Of a DNA stretch of 64,000 nt, positions 1 to 8,292 are shown piece after piece; within the stretch, counting starts at the first letter, position 1, and each line of letters begins with the position of its first letter. Source of the stretch: Streptomyces sp. 135 (GTDB lineage: Bacteria; Actinomycetota; Actinomycetes; Streptomycetales; Streptomycetaceae); contig NZ_CP075691.1 in NCBI RefSeq assembly GCF_020026305.1, forward strand, positions 3,286,001 to 3,350,000. The letters run 5' to 3'. The position numbers were made by a program, and so were the translations under genes. The notes under the pieces were generated by a model. The model worked only from the letters and a program-made list of their open reading frames with translations, did no database searches and had not been told where the DNA came from.

Positions 1-82
1 ACGCGCCGATGCCGTGCGGCAGCGGCTCGCCGCCCGGCGCGGTGTCGGCGGGTGCGGCCGCGGTGCCGGTGTCCTCGCTCAC
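1..82 (-). CDS. Molybdenum-binding subunit of a xanthine-dehydrogenase-type enzyme (N-terminus only)
   Basis: Only the first 27 codons are inside the window. The GTG start at 80-82 overlaps the TGA stop of the 2Fe-2S subunit gene (GTGA junction), so the two are probably translationally coupled. The visible peptide begins VSEDTGTAAAP and ends PLPHGIGA, which fits the short leader before the first molybdopterin-binding domain in large subunits of this family. The assignment rests mainly on operon order (FAD subunit, 2Fe-2S subunit, then this gene), the usual three-gene layout of heterotrimeric molybdenum hydroxylases. The substrate (xanthine, CO or another) cannot be told from this fragment. 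Confidence 0.7.
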   Translation of the reverse strand, partial: MSEDTGTAAAPADTAPGGEPLPHGIGA

Positions 83-2082
83 GCCTGGCCTCCGTCCTCG
101 TACGCGGTCTGGTGGACGCCACCGGCGCCCGGTGGTGCCTGATGCGGGATGCGGGCCTCTTCGGCCCGCTCGTCCTGCGCGGCGGCCGTGTCGGCGGCGG
201 CGGACGCCTGCCGCTCGGCGACCACCTCGCGCACGGCGTCGAGCACGCCCCGGTAGCCCGAGCAGCGGCACAGATTGCCGCACAGCGCGCGGCGGGTCTC
301 CAGCTCGCTGGGGGCGGGGTTGCCCTCCAGGAGGTCGTGCACGGTCATGGCCATGCCCGGCACGCAGAAGCCGCACTGCACGGCGCCGCACGCGGCGAGC
401 GCACGCTGCACGTCGGAGGGCTGCCCGTCGGTGGCCAGGCCCTCGACGGTGCGGATCTCGCTGCCCGCGGTGGTGGCGGCGGGCACCAGGCAGGAGGCGA
501 CGAGGCGGCCGTCCACCTGGACGTTGCACGCCCCGCACTCACCTTGCGAGCAGCCGTCCTTGGCGCCCGCGAGGCCGAGCCGCTCCCGCAGGACGTAGAG
601 CAGGGACTCACCGATCCAGGCGTCCGTGACGGGGCGGTCGGTGCCGTTCACGCGCAGGACGTAGGAGCCGAGGGGGTGGTCGTCGTGGAGGGGGTTGGGC
701 GCGATGACGGGGGCGTCGTCGGTCGCCTCTGCCGTCTCGGTCGCGTCTGCCGCCCCTGCCGTCTCGGTCGTCTCTGCCGTCGCCTTCTCCGCCGCCTGCG
801 TCTCACCGGACTCGACGGGCTCACCGGACTCGTCGGGCTCGGCGGCCGTGTCGAGCGCCTCGTCCGTCGTGTCGGGCAGGGCCGGCGCGTCCGGCCCGTC
901 CGCGGGCTCCACGGCAGCTTCGGGCGCCGCTTCCGGCACCGCTTCGGCGTCGGTCTCCGGGGCGGCCTCGGCCACGTCGACCTGCTCGGCGGCCTCGAAC
1001 TCGTCCGTCGGCTCCGAGGACTCCAGGACCTCCGCGATCTCGGCGGCCTCCGCGGCCTCCTGGGCGGCCTCGACGGCGTCCTGCGCGGCTTCGACGGCCT
1101 CCGCCGCGTGAGCGGCCTGCGCGGCCTGCGCCGCCCGCGCCGCCTCGGCCCCCGACTGCCCGGCGGGCGGCACGCTGACCGCCCGCAGCAGCGTCGTCTG
1201 CTCGAACCGGCTCTCCTGCGGCTCCTGCCGAGGTGCCTCGGCGTGGGCCTGCTCCCTGGCTTCCTGGAACTCCGGCGCTTCCTGGAGCTGGTGCGCGGCC
1301 TCCTGGGGCTGTGCGCCCCAGGGCGCACCGGTCCCCGCGCCCGTCGCCCACGGCGCGGGCGCGCCGCCCGGCAGGGTCGCGGGCGGCATGCCGCTTCCGG
1401 CCCAGGCGTCGTGCTGCGTCCGCGCGGGGTAGGCCAACTCGCCGGCCTGCGAGGACGCCGTGTACTCGCCCGACTCGTCCGGCAGATCACCGCCGGCGAC
1501 GGGAATCGACCACTGCCCGGTGATGTCGGAGGAGGGCGCGGCGACGCCCTGCCCGTACTGCTGCCCGTAGCCCTGACTGTGGTCCTGGCCGTGGTCCTGA
1601 CCGTGCGCGTGGCCCTGGTCGTACCCGGGCTCGTACTCCTGCTGCTCGTAGCCCTGAGCCTGCTGCTCGTACTCCTGCCCGTACGCCTGCCGCTCCGCCG
1701 CGTCGCCGTCGGTGAAGCTCCACTGTCCGGTCGCCCGGGGGTCGTAGCCGTGGTGCTGGTCCTGCTGGTGGGGCTGCTGTTCGGCGTGGGGCCGCTGCGC
1801 CGTGCCCGCGTCGGGCCAGCCCACCGTCTGGTGCCCGCCGCCCGCCGCGCCCGTCACCTCGGGCGGCATGACCCAGGTGCCGGTCGCCGCCGGGTCGGTG
1901 GCGTCCGACGTGGTCGGGGTGACCGTTATCTGCGGCGGCACATAGCCGTGGCCCGGCGCGGCGAGCGGGGTGTCGAGCATGCCCTCGGGGAGCTGCACGA
2001 ACGCCGTGGCGTCCGAGTCGTACTCGCCCTGCGGATGCGGCTGCCAGCCGCCGCCGTTGTGGGTGTTCCGGTCGTCGCTCAC
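79..2082 (-). CDS. 2Fe-2S subunit of a molybdenum hydroxylase with a ~470-residue low-complexity N-terminal extension
   Basis: 667 residues from a GTG that overlaps the stop of the FAD-subunit gene. The last ~195 residues are a standard small subunit that carries electrons from the Mo site to FAD. A plant-type ferredoxin domain has cysteines at about 511, 516, 519 and 531 (KDGCSQGECGAC). It is followed by the helical [2Fe-2S] domain with cysteines at about 570, 573, 605 and 607 (CGFC and CGNLCRC). Family members are usually 150-200 residues. The N-terminal ~470 residues are unlike any catalytic domain: a Tyr/Gln/His/Gly-rich stretch with repeated QDHGQDHSQ-like units, then an Ala/Glu-rich segment likely to be helical or disordered. 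A downstream start giving a normal-sized subunit is possible, but the whole frame is open and G/C-biased and the GTGA junction favours the long form. Confidence 0.85.
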   Translation of the reverse strand: MSDDRNTHNGGGWQPHPQGEYDSDATAFVQLPEGMLDTPLAAPGHGYVPPQITVTPTTSDATDPAATGTWVMPPEVTGAAGGGHQTVGWPDAGTAQRPHAEQQPHQQDQHHGYDPRATGQWSFTDGDAAERQAYGQEYEQQAQGYEQQEYEPGYDQGHAHGQDHGQDHSQGYGQQYGQGVAAPSSDITGQWSIPVAGGDLPDESGEYTASSQAGELAYPARTQHDAWAGSGMPPATLPGGAPAPWATGAGTGAPWGAQPQEAAHQLQEAPEFQEAREQAHAEAPRQEPQESRFEQTTLLRAVSVPPAGQSGAEAARAAQAAQAAHAAEAVEAAQDAVEAAQEAAEAAEIAEVLESSEPTDEFEAAEQVDVAEAAPETDAEAVPEAAPEAAVEPADGPDAPALPDTTDEALDTAAEPDESGEPVESGETQAAEKATAETTETAGAADATETAEATDDAPVIAPNPLHDDHPLGSYVLRVNGTDRPVTDAWIGESLLYVLRERLGLAGAKDGCSQGECGACNVQVDGRLVASCLVPAATTAGSEIRTVEGLATDGQPSDVQRALAACGAVQCGFCVPGMAMTVHDLLEGNPAPSELETRRALCGNLCRCSGYRGVLDAVREVVAERQASAAADTAAAQDERAEEARIPHQAPPGAGGVHQTAYEDGGQA

Positions 2083-2984
2083 GACAGCGCCCTCCCCAGT
2101 GCTCGTCGGGCCAGCGCGGCGACGGTGCGCCGCAGGTGCAGTACGGCGGGCGTCAACGGCTGTTCGGTGCCGTCGGCCGCCGGGGGCTGGTCGGGGATGC
2201 AGGCGGCGGCGACGTACTCGCCGAAGGCGGTGACCGCCTCCGGCACGAGGCTGCCGCGCCCGCCGTCCCAGTCGATCAGGGAGGCGACCCACTGCTCGGC
2301 CTCCAGGGGCCGCAGCGGCATGGGCGCGATGGCGCCGACCGCGCAGCGCACACCGCGCCGGGCGGGGTCGAGGACCAGCGCGACGGACGCGGTGGCCCGG
2401 CCGGGGCCGGTGCGCCCGGTGGCCTTGAGGAAGACCTGGGGGGCGTGCAGCAACGGCACGCGCACGAAGCCGATGAGCTCGCCGGGGCGGAGCATCTCCA
2501 TGCCCGCGAGCAGGTGCGAGACGGGGACCTCGCGGCGGGCGCCGCCGGGTCCCGCGATGATCAGGACGGCTTCGAGGGCGGCGAGGACGGGCAGCGCGTC
2601 GCCGGTGGGCGCGGCCGAGGCGATGTTGCCGCCGAGGGTGCCCGCGTTGCGGATCTGGGGCGGTCCCGCGGCGCGCGCGGCGGCGGCCAGGGCGGGGATC
2701 AGCGCGGCGAAGTCGGGGCGGCCCATGCGGGCGTGGGTGAGGCCGGCGCCGAGCAGGGCGTGGCCGTCCTGGTACTGCCAGCCGCGGATCTCGCTGATGC
2801 GGCCGAGGCCGACGAGGGCGGCGGGGCGCAGCTGTCCGGAGTTGACGGAGGTCATCAGGTCCGTGCCGCCGGCGACGGGCACGGCGGCGGGCATGGCGGC
2901 GAGTGCCGCCACGGCCTCGTCGAGCGTGGCGGGCAGCTTCACCGACCGCGGTGTCTGTGCCGCCTGCGGTGCGTGCGTGGTCAA
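2079..2984 (-). CDS. FAD-binding subunit of a xanthine-dehydrogenase-type molybdenum hydroxylase
   Basis: 301 residues. This medium subunit of the heterotrimer passes electrons from the 2Fe-2S clusters to NAD+ or another acceptor through FAD. FAD-contact motifs are visible: VAGGTDLM near residue 40 and IRNAGTLGGNIASAAPTGD near 110-130, followed by the C-terminal CO-dehydrogenase-flavoprotein-like domain. Length is normal for the family. The start is TTG, preceded by GAAGGGG about 9 nt upstream, and it is first in the operon. The stop overlaps the GTG of the 2Fe-2S gene. The dyad at 3018-3044 lies just upstream and is the obvious candidate operator. The exact substrate is not determined. Confidence 0.88.
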   Translation of the reverse strand: MTTHAPQAAQTPRSVKLPATLDEAVAALAAMPAAVPVAGGTDLMTSVNSGQLRPAALVGLGRISEIRGWQYQDGHALLGAGLTHARMGRPDFAALIPALAAAARAAGPPQIRNAGTLGGNIASAAPTGDALPVLAALEAVLIIAGPGGARREVPVSHLLAGMEMLRPGELIGFVRVPLLHAPQVFLKATGRTGPGRATASVALVLDPARRGVRCAVGAIAPMPLRPLEAEQWVASLIDWDGGRGSLVPEAVTAFGEYVAAACIPDQPPAADGTEQPLTPAVLHLRRTVAALARRALGRALS

Positions 2985-3017
2985 AACCGGCTGCCCCTTC
3001 CCGATGCCCGGCCGCGT

Positions 3018-3044
3018 ACTTCACCTACGTCGCGTACGTGAAGT
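3018..3044. promoter_or_regulatory. Interrupted 27-bp dyad upstream of the molybdenum-hydroxylase operon
   Basis: Outer arms ACTTCAC and GTGAAGT are separated by inner arms TACG and CGTA around a 3-nt centre, so 22 of 27 positions obey twofold symmetry. It sits 34-60 nt upstream of the TTG start of the FAD subunit gene, where a dimeric repressor would cover the promoter. Known Streptomyces xdh genes are repressed by a dedicated regulator, but no regulator gene is adjacent here. Operator function is therefore inferred only from symmetry and position. Confidence 0.5.
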
Positions 3045-3265
3045 GCTCGCCGTTCGCGACGTGTCACCGTTACGCCTGTTCCGCCGTACGGTACGTGCTC
3101 ACAACCCGGACGTGGCAACTCTGGCACATCTTCGCCGGGGGCCGACGCGGGGGTCCGCTAGGAGGCATTCGTCCCCAGACCAGGGGGATATGCCGTTTTC
3201 GCACTGCTTCCGGCGGCCCGCGTTCGGGGCAACGGGCCGCCGGTTCCGCGCACCCGGACGGGCCC

Positions 3266-4966
3266 TCACACGTTCGGGGGCGGCCCCTCGATCGGGCGGC
3301 CGAGGTCGCTGTTGGTCAGTCCTTCGGGGGCCGGCCGCCGCTGCCGGGGCAGAGGGCCGCCCGGCGGGCGGTAGTCGACCCCCAGGGCGTCAAGTCGCGC
3401 GTAGTGGGCCTCCATGCGGCGGCCGAAGTCCGCGAAGTCCCGTTCGGCGGGGGCCGGCAGGCGGCGCCAGGCCACCTCGCAGAAGGCGGCGAGGCGCGGG
3501 AACACCTGGTAGTCGACGCGGTCCTGGTTCTCCATCACCTCGGTCCAGACGTTGGCCTGGGTGCCGATGACGTGCGCGGCCTCCTCCTCCGTCAGCTCCG
3601 CGGGGACGGGTTCGAAGCGGTAGACGTCTTCGAGCGTGCGGACGAATCCGATGGGCATCGGCTCGTCGGGGCCGCCGTCCTGCCGGTGGTCCAAGTAGAC
3701 CTGCTGTTCGGGGCACATGATGACGTCGTGGCCCGACTTGGCCGCGGCGATGCCGCCCCGGTAACCGCGCCAGGAGGAGACGGTGGCGCCTTCGGCGAGG
3801 CCGCCCTCCAGGATCTCGTCCCAGCCGATGAGCCGCCGCCCGCGCTCGGTGAGCCAGGTGTCGAAGTGCCGGATGAACCAGCTCTGGAGCCCGTCCTCGC
3901 CATCGACCCCGAGCTCCTTGATGCGGGCCTGCGCGGCGGGCGACGCCTTCCACTGGTCCCTGGGGCACTCGTCGCCGCCGACGTGGACGAAGGTGGACGG
4001 GAAGAGGTCGAGGATCTCCTCGAAGACACCTTCGTAGAAACGGAGTACGTCCTCGGTGGGCGCGAGGACGTTCTTGCTGACGCCCCAGGTGTCCCAGACT
4101 GTGAGCGCCCCGGTGTCGACGACGTCCGTGTTGCCGAGATGCGGGTAGGCGCTGATGGCGGCCTGCGAGTGGCCCGGGATGTCGATCTCGGGGACGACGG
4201 TGATGTGCAGGGAGTCGGCGTACGCGACGATCTCGCGGATGTCGTCCTGCGTGTAGAAGCCGCCGTGCGGGCGCTCCTCCCACAGCGGCGAGTTGCGGTG
4301 ACCCCACTTGGAGCGCGCCCGCCACGAACCGGTCTCCGTCAGCTTGGGGTGGCGCTTGATCTCCACGCGCCAGCCCTGGTCGTCGGTGAGGTGGAAGTGG
4401 AAGACGTTGAGCTTGTGGGCGGCGAGCAGGTCGAGGTAGCGCAGGACGCCGTCCTTCGGCATGAAGTGCCGTGCCACGTCGAGCATCATGCCGCGCCAGC
4501 CGAAGCGGGGCGCGTCCTCGATGACGCACGCGGGCAGGGAGTGCCGTGCGCCGGGCCGCAGTCGCGCGCGCCGGAAGGCGTCGGGGCCGAAGAGCTGGCG
4601 GAGGGTCTGGGCGCCCCAGAAGACGCCCGAGGCCGCGCCGCCGCGGATCTCGACGCGGGCCTCGTCGATGGTGAGCCGGTACGCCTCCGGCTCCAGGGCG
4701 GCGTCCACCAGCAGGGAGACGGAGCCACCCGCTCCCTCGGCGCCGGGGGTGAGCGGGAGCCCGAGCGCGGCGCCGAGCGTGGCGCGGAGCCAGCGTTCGG
4801 TGGACTCGGTGCCGGGGCCTGCCCACAGGGTGGTGGCGGGGCCGGCGGCGAAGGAGGAACCAGGCACGGCCTCGGCGCGTGCGGGCGCCGGGATGAGTTC
4901 AGCGAGCGGCGCGAAGCGCCTTCCATGAGGGCGGTGGTGGGCGACGGGTGGGCGCTCAAGGGTCAT
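3266..4966 (-). CDS. Beta-N-acetylhexosaminidase, glycoside hydrolase family 20
   Basis: 566 residues from the ATG at 4964-4966. Removes terminal N-acetylglucosamine (or GalNAc) from chitin or peptidoglycan fragments by substrate-assisted catalysis. An N-terminal GH20b-like domain (about 20-145) precedes the (beta/alpha)8 domain, which begins near RGMMLDVARHF. The catalytic Asp-Glu pair is D332-E333 in HVGGDECPRDQW. The DDQGWRVEIK motif and several Trp residues that would line the -1 pocket are also present. No signal peptide is seen, so it is probably cytoplasmic and acts on imported disaccharides. The start is uncertain: the frame is open 18 codons further up, but that would run into the terminator at 5004-5030. 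No strong ribosome site precedes 4966; an in-frame GTG 6 codons upstream is an alternative. Confidence 0.9.
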   Translation of the reverse strand: MTLERPPVAHHRPHGRRFAPLAELIPAPARAEAVPGSSFAAGPATTLWAGPGTESTERWLRATLGAALGLPLTPGAEGAGGSVSLLVDAALEPEAYRLTIDEARVEIRGGAASGVFWGAQTLRQLFGPDAFRRARLRPGARHSLPACVIEDAPRFGWRGMMLDVARHFMPKDGVLRYLDLLAAHKLNVFHFHLTDDQGWRVEIKRHPKLTETGSWRARSKWGHRNSPLWEERPHGGFYTQDDIREIVAYADSLHITVVPEIDIPGHSQAAISAYPHLGNTDVVDTGALTVWDTWGVSKNVLAPTEDVLRFYEGVFEEILDLFPSTFVHVGGDECPRDQWKASPAAQARIKELGVDGEDGLQSWFIRHFDTWLTERGRRLIGWDEILEGGLAEGATVSSWRGYRGGIAAAKSGHDVIMCPEQQVYLDHRQDGGPDEPMPIGFVRTLEDVYRFEPVPAELTEEEAAHVIGTQANVWTEVMENQDRVDYQVFPRLAAFCEVAWRRLPAPAERDFADFGRRMEAHYARLDALGVDYRPPGGPLPRQRRPAPEGLTNSDLGRPIEGPPPNV

Positions 4967-5003
4967 GCCGCGCAAGGCTGTCACGCGATTGCGGAACGCA
5001 AAA

Positions 5004-5030
5004 GGGGCGTTGCGGTACACGCAACGCCCC
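5004..5030 (-). terminator. Intrinsic terminator after the DUF3039 gene
   Basis: Perfect 10-bp stem (GGGGCGTTGC with GCAACGCCCC) and a 7-nt loop. Read on the minus strand it is followed by TTTT. It lies about 40 nt past the stop of the DUF3039 gene and just before the hexosaminidase, separating the two transcripts. Confidence 0.9.
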
Positions 5031-5068
5031 CTGAGCGAAGGGGTCTCACCAAGGACCGGAAGGGGTGA

Positions 5069-5374
5069 CTACTTCTTGCCGCCCTTGCCGTCCTTGCCGC
5101 CCTTGTCCTTGTCGCCGCCTGCGCCCATGGACTCGTAGATCTCCTTGCACATGGGACAGACGGGGTACTTCTTCGGGTCGCGGCCGGGGACCCACACCTT
5201 GCCGCAGAGCGCGACGACGGGCGTGCCGTCGAGCGCGCTCGCCATGATCTTGTCCTTCTGGACGTAGTGCGCGTAGCGCTCGTGGTCGCCGTCACCGTGC
5301 GACACCTGCGGCGTCGGCTCTACGAGGGTCCCCGTACCTGCCCCGCGCTCGGGCTCGGGCTCAAGAGTGCTCAT
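5069..5374 (-). CDS. DUF3039 family protein, probable zinc-binding
   Basis: 101 residues from the ATG at 5372-5374 (MSTLEPEPERG). The recognisable core contains LCGKVWVPGRDPKKYPVCP followed by MCKEIY. This C-x(n)-C-P-x-C pattern gives three or four potential zinc ligands and is conserved in the actinobacterial DUF3039 family of unknown function. The tail is Lys/Gly-rich (GGDKDKGGKDGKGGKK), suggesting a disordered or nucleic-acid-contacting end. No signal peptide. It is monocistronic, with its own strong terminator. Confidence 0.85.
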   Translation of the reverse strand: MSTLEPEPERGAGTGTLVEPTPQVSHGDGDHERYAHYVQKDKIMASALDGTPVVALCGKVWVPGRDPKKYPVCPMCKEIYESMGAGGDKDKGGKDGKGGKK

Positions 5375-5426
5375 AAGGGCCAAGGGTACTCACGCGCGCG
5401 GCGTCCCGGCAGCGGCCGGACCGCGA

Positions 5427-5552
5427 GCGCCCCGGAAGGGGCGCGGGGAACCGCGCGCCAAGCCCCCACCACCCGCAGACAACGAACGAGACCGCACCAC
5501 GCCCCCCTCAGGGGCGCGAGGAACTGCGCGACAAGCCCCCACCGGCCCGCAC
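5427..5552. repeat. Two copies of a Streptomyces-type intergenic hairpin repeat
   Basis: Copy A begins with the hairpin GCGCCCC-GGAA-GGGGCGC (5427-5444) followed by GGGGAACCGCGCGCCAAGCC. Copy B (about 5501-5552) repeats the layout with GGGGCGCGAGGAACTGCGCG and ACAAGCCCCC. A third copy, opposite orientation, is at 46347-46378. Copy B covers the stop codon and last residues of the MFS gene, so the transporter's C-terminus is written by the repeat. Each copy could also act as a terminator. Confidence 0.75.
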
Positions 5553-6704
5553 GCCGCAGGAGTCGCCCCCGCCCGCCCGGCCCCGCGCAGCGGACAGGTG
5601 CAGGGCGAGCCCCGCCAGAGCCACCCCGGCCGCCGCCCACGGCAAGGCGCGGGGAGCGAGACCCACCGAAAGGGCGAGGCCCGCCAAGGCGGAGCCGACC
5701 GCGCTGCCCAGGTAGAGGGCGGAGTTGTTGAGCGCGAGGGCCACCGTGCCGCGCTCGGCGCGCAGGGCGAGCAGGCGGTGCTGCTGCGGGACCTGGAAGG
5801 CCCAGCCCGCGGCTCCCCAGACGACGAGCGCGGGGAAGGCGGCGGCGCCGAGGAGCGGCAGGGCGCCCATCGCGACGACCAGGGCGGAGATGATCCCCGT
5901 CACCAGGGCCGTCACCCGGCCGGTGCGGTCCACCAGCGGCCCGGCGAGCACACTGCCGAGCACACCGCCGATGCCCCACGCCCACAGGTACGGCGCCACC
6001 TGGCTCTCGCCGACGCCGCCCGAGGAGTCGAGCACCGGCGCGAGGTAGGTGTAGAGGCCGAGGCTGGCCACCGCGCCCAGGAAGGAGACGCTCACGACGG
6101 GCAGCACCGTGCGGTCGGTGAGCGCCCCGAGCCTGGCCCGCATCGGGACCGGCGGCTCGGCGGGCACCTCCGGCAGCCCCACCGCGAGACCCACGAGCGC
6201 GACCGTGCCCAGCCCCGTCACCAGCCACATCGTGGCCCGCCAGGACGTGTGGTCGGCGAGCAGCACACCCAGCGGGACGCCGAGGACCGTGCCCGAACTC
6301 ATCCCGCCCATCACCAGCGCGAGCGCCCGCCCGCGCCGCTCCGGCCCCCCCAGCGAGGCGGCGGCCGCCGTGGACAGCGCCGAGTACACCCCGGCGCCGA
6401 CCCCCGCCACCGCGCGCGCCGCGAGCAGCGCCCCGAGGCCGGGCGCCAGCGCGGTGAGGCCGTTGCCGAGGGTGAAGACGGCGAGCGCGGCGAGGATCAG
6501 CACCCGGGGCCGTACGCCGGACAGCAGCCCGGCCACGAGCGGCGCGCTGACCGCGTACGCGAGGGTGAAGACGGTGACCATCTGCCCCGCGAGCGACACG
6601 GTCGTCCCCAGATCCCCGGCGACGACCGGCAGCAGCCCCGCCATCACATAGGCGTCGAGCCCCAGCGTGAAGGCCCCCACCATCAGCAACCACACCTTGC
6701 GCAC
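5508..6704 (-). CDS. MFS transporter of the DHA1 (drug:H+ antiporter) type
   Basis: 398 residues with 12 predicted membrane helices. The inner-membrane exporter is likely driven by the proton gradient; the substrate is unknown. Motif A-like residues follow helix 2 (GLLSGVRPRVL) and the family C-motif region is VLGVPLGVLLAD. I chose the GTG at 6702-6704 because GAGGGAG sits 9 nt upstream. An upstream GTG at 6740 would add 12 residues encoded by a short tandem GAGGGACAC repeat. The last ~15 residues (CGVRAGGGLSRSS...) come from an interspersed repeat and are probably not functional. It is divergent from a LysR gene, which suggests control by that regulator. Confidence 0.85.
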   Translation of the reverse strand: MRKVWLLMVGAFTLGLDAYVMAGLLPVVAGDLGTTVSLAGQMVTVFTLAYAVSAPLVAGLLSGVRPRVLILAALAVFTLGNGLTALAPGLGALLAARAVAGVGAGVYSALSTAAAASLGGPERRGRALALVMGGMSSGTVLGVPLGVLLADHTSWRATMWLVTGLGTVALVGLAVGLPEVPAEPPVPMRARLGALTDRTVLPVVSVSFLGAVASLGLYTYLAPVLDSSGGVGESQVAPYLWAWGIGGVLGSVLAGPLVDRTGRVTALVTGIISALVVAMGALPLLGAAAFPALVVWGAAGWAFQVPQQHRLLALRAERGTVALALNNSALYLGSAVGSALAGLALSVGLAPRALPWAAAGVALAGLALHLSAARGRAGGGDSCGVRAGGGLSRSSSRP

Positions 6705-6823
6705 GCCGTTCAGCTCCCTCGTGTCCCTCGTGTCCCTCACCGGTCCTGCCGGGCGAGGGAAACGTAGGCACCCTCCGCATCCCGGGGGAAATGCCTCACG
6801 GCGGGTATTTATGCTGGGGCGGC

Positions 6824-7720
6824 ATGAATGACGTACGGCTCCAGGAAACTCTGGACGGCATCGAGCTGCGGCACCTGCGCGCCTTCCTCGCCGTCGCCGA
6901 CGAGCTGAGCTTCACGCACGCCGCCGACCGGCTCCGCGTCGGGCAGCCCGCGCTGACCCGGGCCGTGCGGGCCCTGGAGGAGAGCCTCGGGGCGCGGCTC
7001 CTCGACCGGACCACACGGCGGGTGGCGCTCACCGGGGCCGGACAGCGGCTGCGGGACGACCTCGCGCCGCTGCTGCGCCGGCTGGAGGGCACCCTGCGCA
7101 CCGCCGCCGGGGCCGAGCCGCCCGTCCTGCGCCTCGGTTTCACCTCCCTGCTGCCCGAGGCCTGCGCGGCCCTCGTCGCCGCCTTCAAGGAAGCCACCGG
7201 CGCGGGCGTGCGGCTGGTGCGCGGCGACGCCCCCCTCGCGGGCCTGCTGACGGGCGCCTGTGACATCGCGGTCGTCCGGGGCGAGCTGCCGCCCGGCGGC
7301 GCGGTGCGCTCGCGCCTGCTGCTGCACGAGCCGCGCGTCGCCGTCCTCTCCCGCGACGCGGCCGAACTCGCGGGCCGCCGCGTCGTCGACTGGACGGAAC
7401 TCGCCGGCCTGCCGCTGGTCGTCAACACGGTCACCGGCACGACGGGGCCCGAGCTGTGGCCCGAGGGCCGCCGCCCCCGGCTCGCCTGCACCGCACACAA
7501 CTTCGACGAATGGCTGGAGGCGGTCGCCGCGGGCCACGGTGTGGGCATCGCCCCGGAACCGGTGGCCCGCAGGCACTCCCACCCGGCGCTGCGCTACGTA
7601 CGCCTGAAGAACGCGCCGCCCGTCGCCGTGCGCCTCGTGGTCCCGGCCAGGGACGCGCACCCGCTCGCCGAGCGGTATCTGGAGGGCGCCGGTCAGTTCA
7701 GCGACGGATCGTCCGGGTAG
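6824..7720 (+). CDS. LysR-family transcriptional regulator, divergent from the MFS exporter
   Basis: 298 residues. The N-terminal winged helix-turn-helix (about 14-72: LRHLRAFLAVADELSFTHAA then QPALTRAVRALEESLG) is followed by a two-lobe periplasmic-binding-like effector domain. It probably controls the divergent exporter, whose start is about 120 nt away; the shared region would hold the LysR box. Start choice: the ATG at 6824 is preceded by GGGGCGGC. An in-frame ATG at 6791 is less likely because it precedes the helix-turn-helix by an unusual margin. The 3' end overlaps the convergent yqgE gene by 28 bp. The ligand is unknown. Confidence 0.87.
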   Translation: MNDVRLQETLDGIELRHLRAFLAVADELSFTHAADRLRVGQPALTRAVRALEESLGARLLDRTTRRVALTGAGQRLRDDLAPLLRRLEGTLRTAAGAEPPVLRLGFTSLLPEACAALVAAFKEATGAGVRLVRGDAPLAGLLTGACDIAVVRGELPPGGAVRSRLLLHEPRVAVLSRDAAELAGRRVVDWTELAGLPLVVNTVTGTTGPELWPEGRRPRLACTAHNFDEWLEAVAAGHGVGIAPEPVARRHSHPALRYVRLKNAPPVAVRLVVPARDAHPLAERYLEGAGQFSDGSSG

Positions 7721-8292
7721 GTCGCCACCATCGCCAGCTCACTGCGCTGGCGTCTGAGCACCGCGCGCCACAGCCGCTCCGGGTCCGGCGAGGAGACGTC
7801 ACCCGGTTCGGACTCGACCACGTACCAGGCGCCGTCCTCCAGCTCCTTCTCCAGCTGGCCGGGGCCCCACCCGGAGTAGCCCGCGAAGATCCGCAGGCTG
7901 CCGAGGGCCGGGGAGAGCAGCTCCGGCGGGGCCTCCAGGTCGACGAGGCCGATCGCGCCGTGCACCCGGCGGAAGCCCACGGGATCCACGCGGCCCGTGC
8001 GGTAGCGCAGGCCGAGCGGCGTGCCCTCCTCGCCGGGGATCACCGCGACGCCGAGCGCCGAGTCCAGCGAGACGGGGCCGCCCTGGAAGACGACGCCCGG
8101 CGCGCCGGCCAGGTCGCCCCAGCCCTCCAGGATGTCGGCGACGTCCACGGGGGTGGGACGGTTCAGGACCACGCCGAGCGAGCCCTCCTCGTCGTGGTCG
8201 AGGAGCAGCACCACCGCACGGTCGAAATTGGGGTCCGCCAGGGCCGGCGTGGCCACGAGCAGCCGCCCTGTGAGCGAGGACACCTCGGTCAT
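7693..8292 (-). CDS. YqgE/AlgH family protein (UPF0301)
   Basis: 199 residues from the ATG at 8290-8292 (MTEVSSLTGRLLVATPALAD). The family signature is clear: DPNFDRAVVLLLDHDEEGSLGVVLNRPT, then VFQGGPVSLDSALGV and FAGYSGWGPGQLEKEL. Proteins of this family are widespread and their biochemical role is unsettled. No membrane or export signals. A GGGA sits about 11 nt before this ATG and only 2 nt before the upstream in-frame ATG at 8301, so the shorter form is preferred. Confidence 0.9.
   Translation of the reverse strand: MTEVSSLTGRLLVATPALADPNFDRAVVLLLDHDEEGSLGVVLNRPTPVDVADILEGWGDLAGAPGVVFQGGPVSLDSALGVAVIPGEEGTPLGLRYRTGRVDPVGFRRVHGAIGLVDLEAPPELLSPALGSLRIFAGYSGWGPGQLEKELEDGAWYVVESEPGDVSSPDPERLWRAVLRRQRSELAMVATYPDDPSLN

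Noticed and set aside
52..3570. 1172-codon open frame on the plus strand opposite the molybdenum-hydroxylase operon
   Set aside because: A mirror of minus-strand codon bias: Arg/Gly/Leu-rich without domain signals, while three adjoining minus-strand frames match known subunits with overlapping start/stop junctions.
7693..7720. 28-bp convergent overlap of LysR and yqgE as a regulatory device
   Set aside because: Short 3' overlaps of this kind are common in dense streptomycete genomes, and nothing structured is seen in it.
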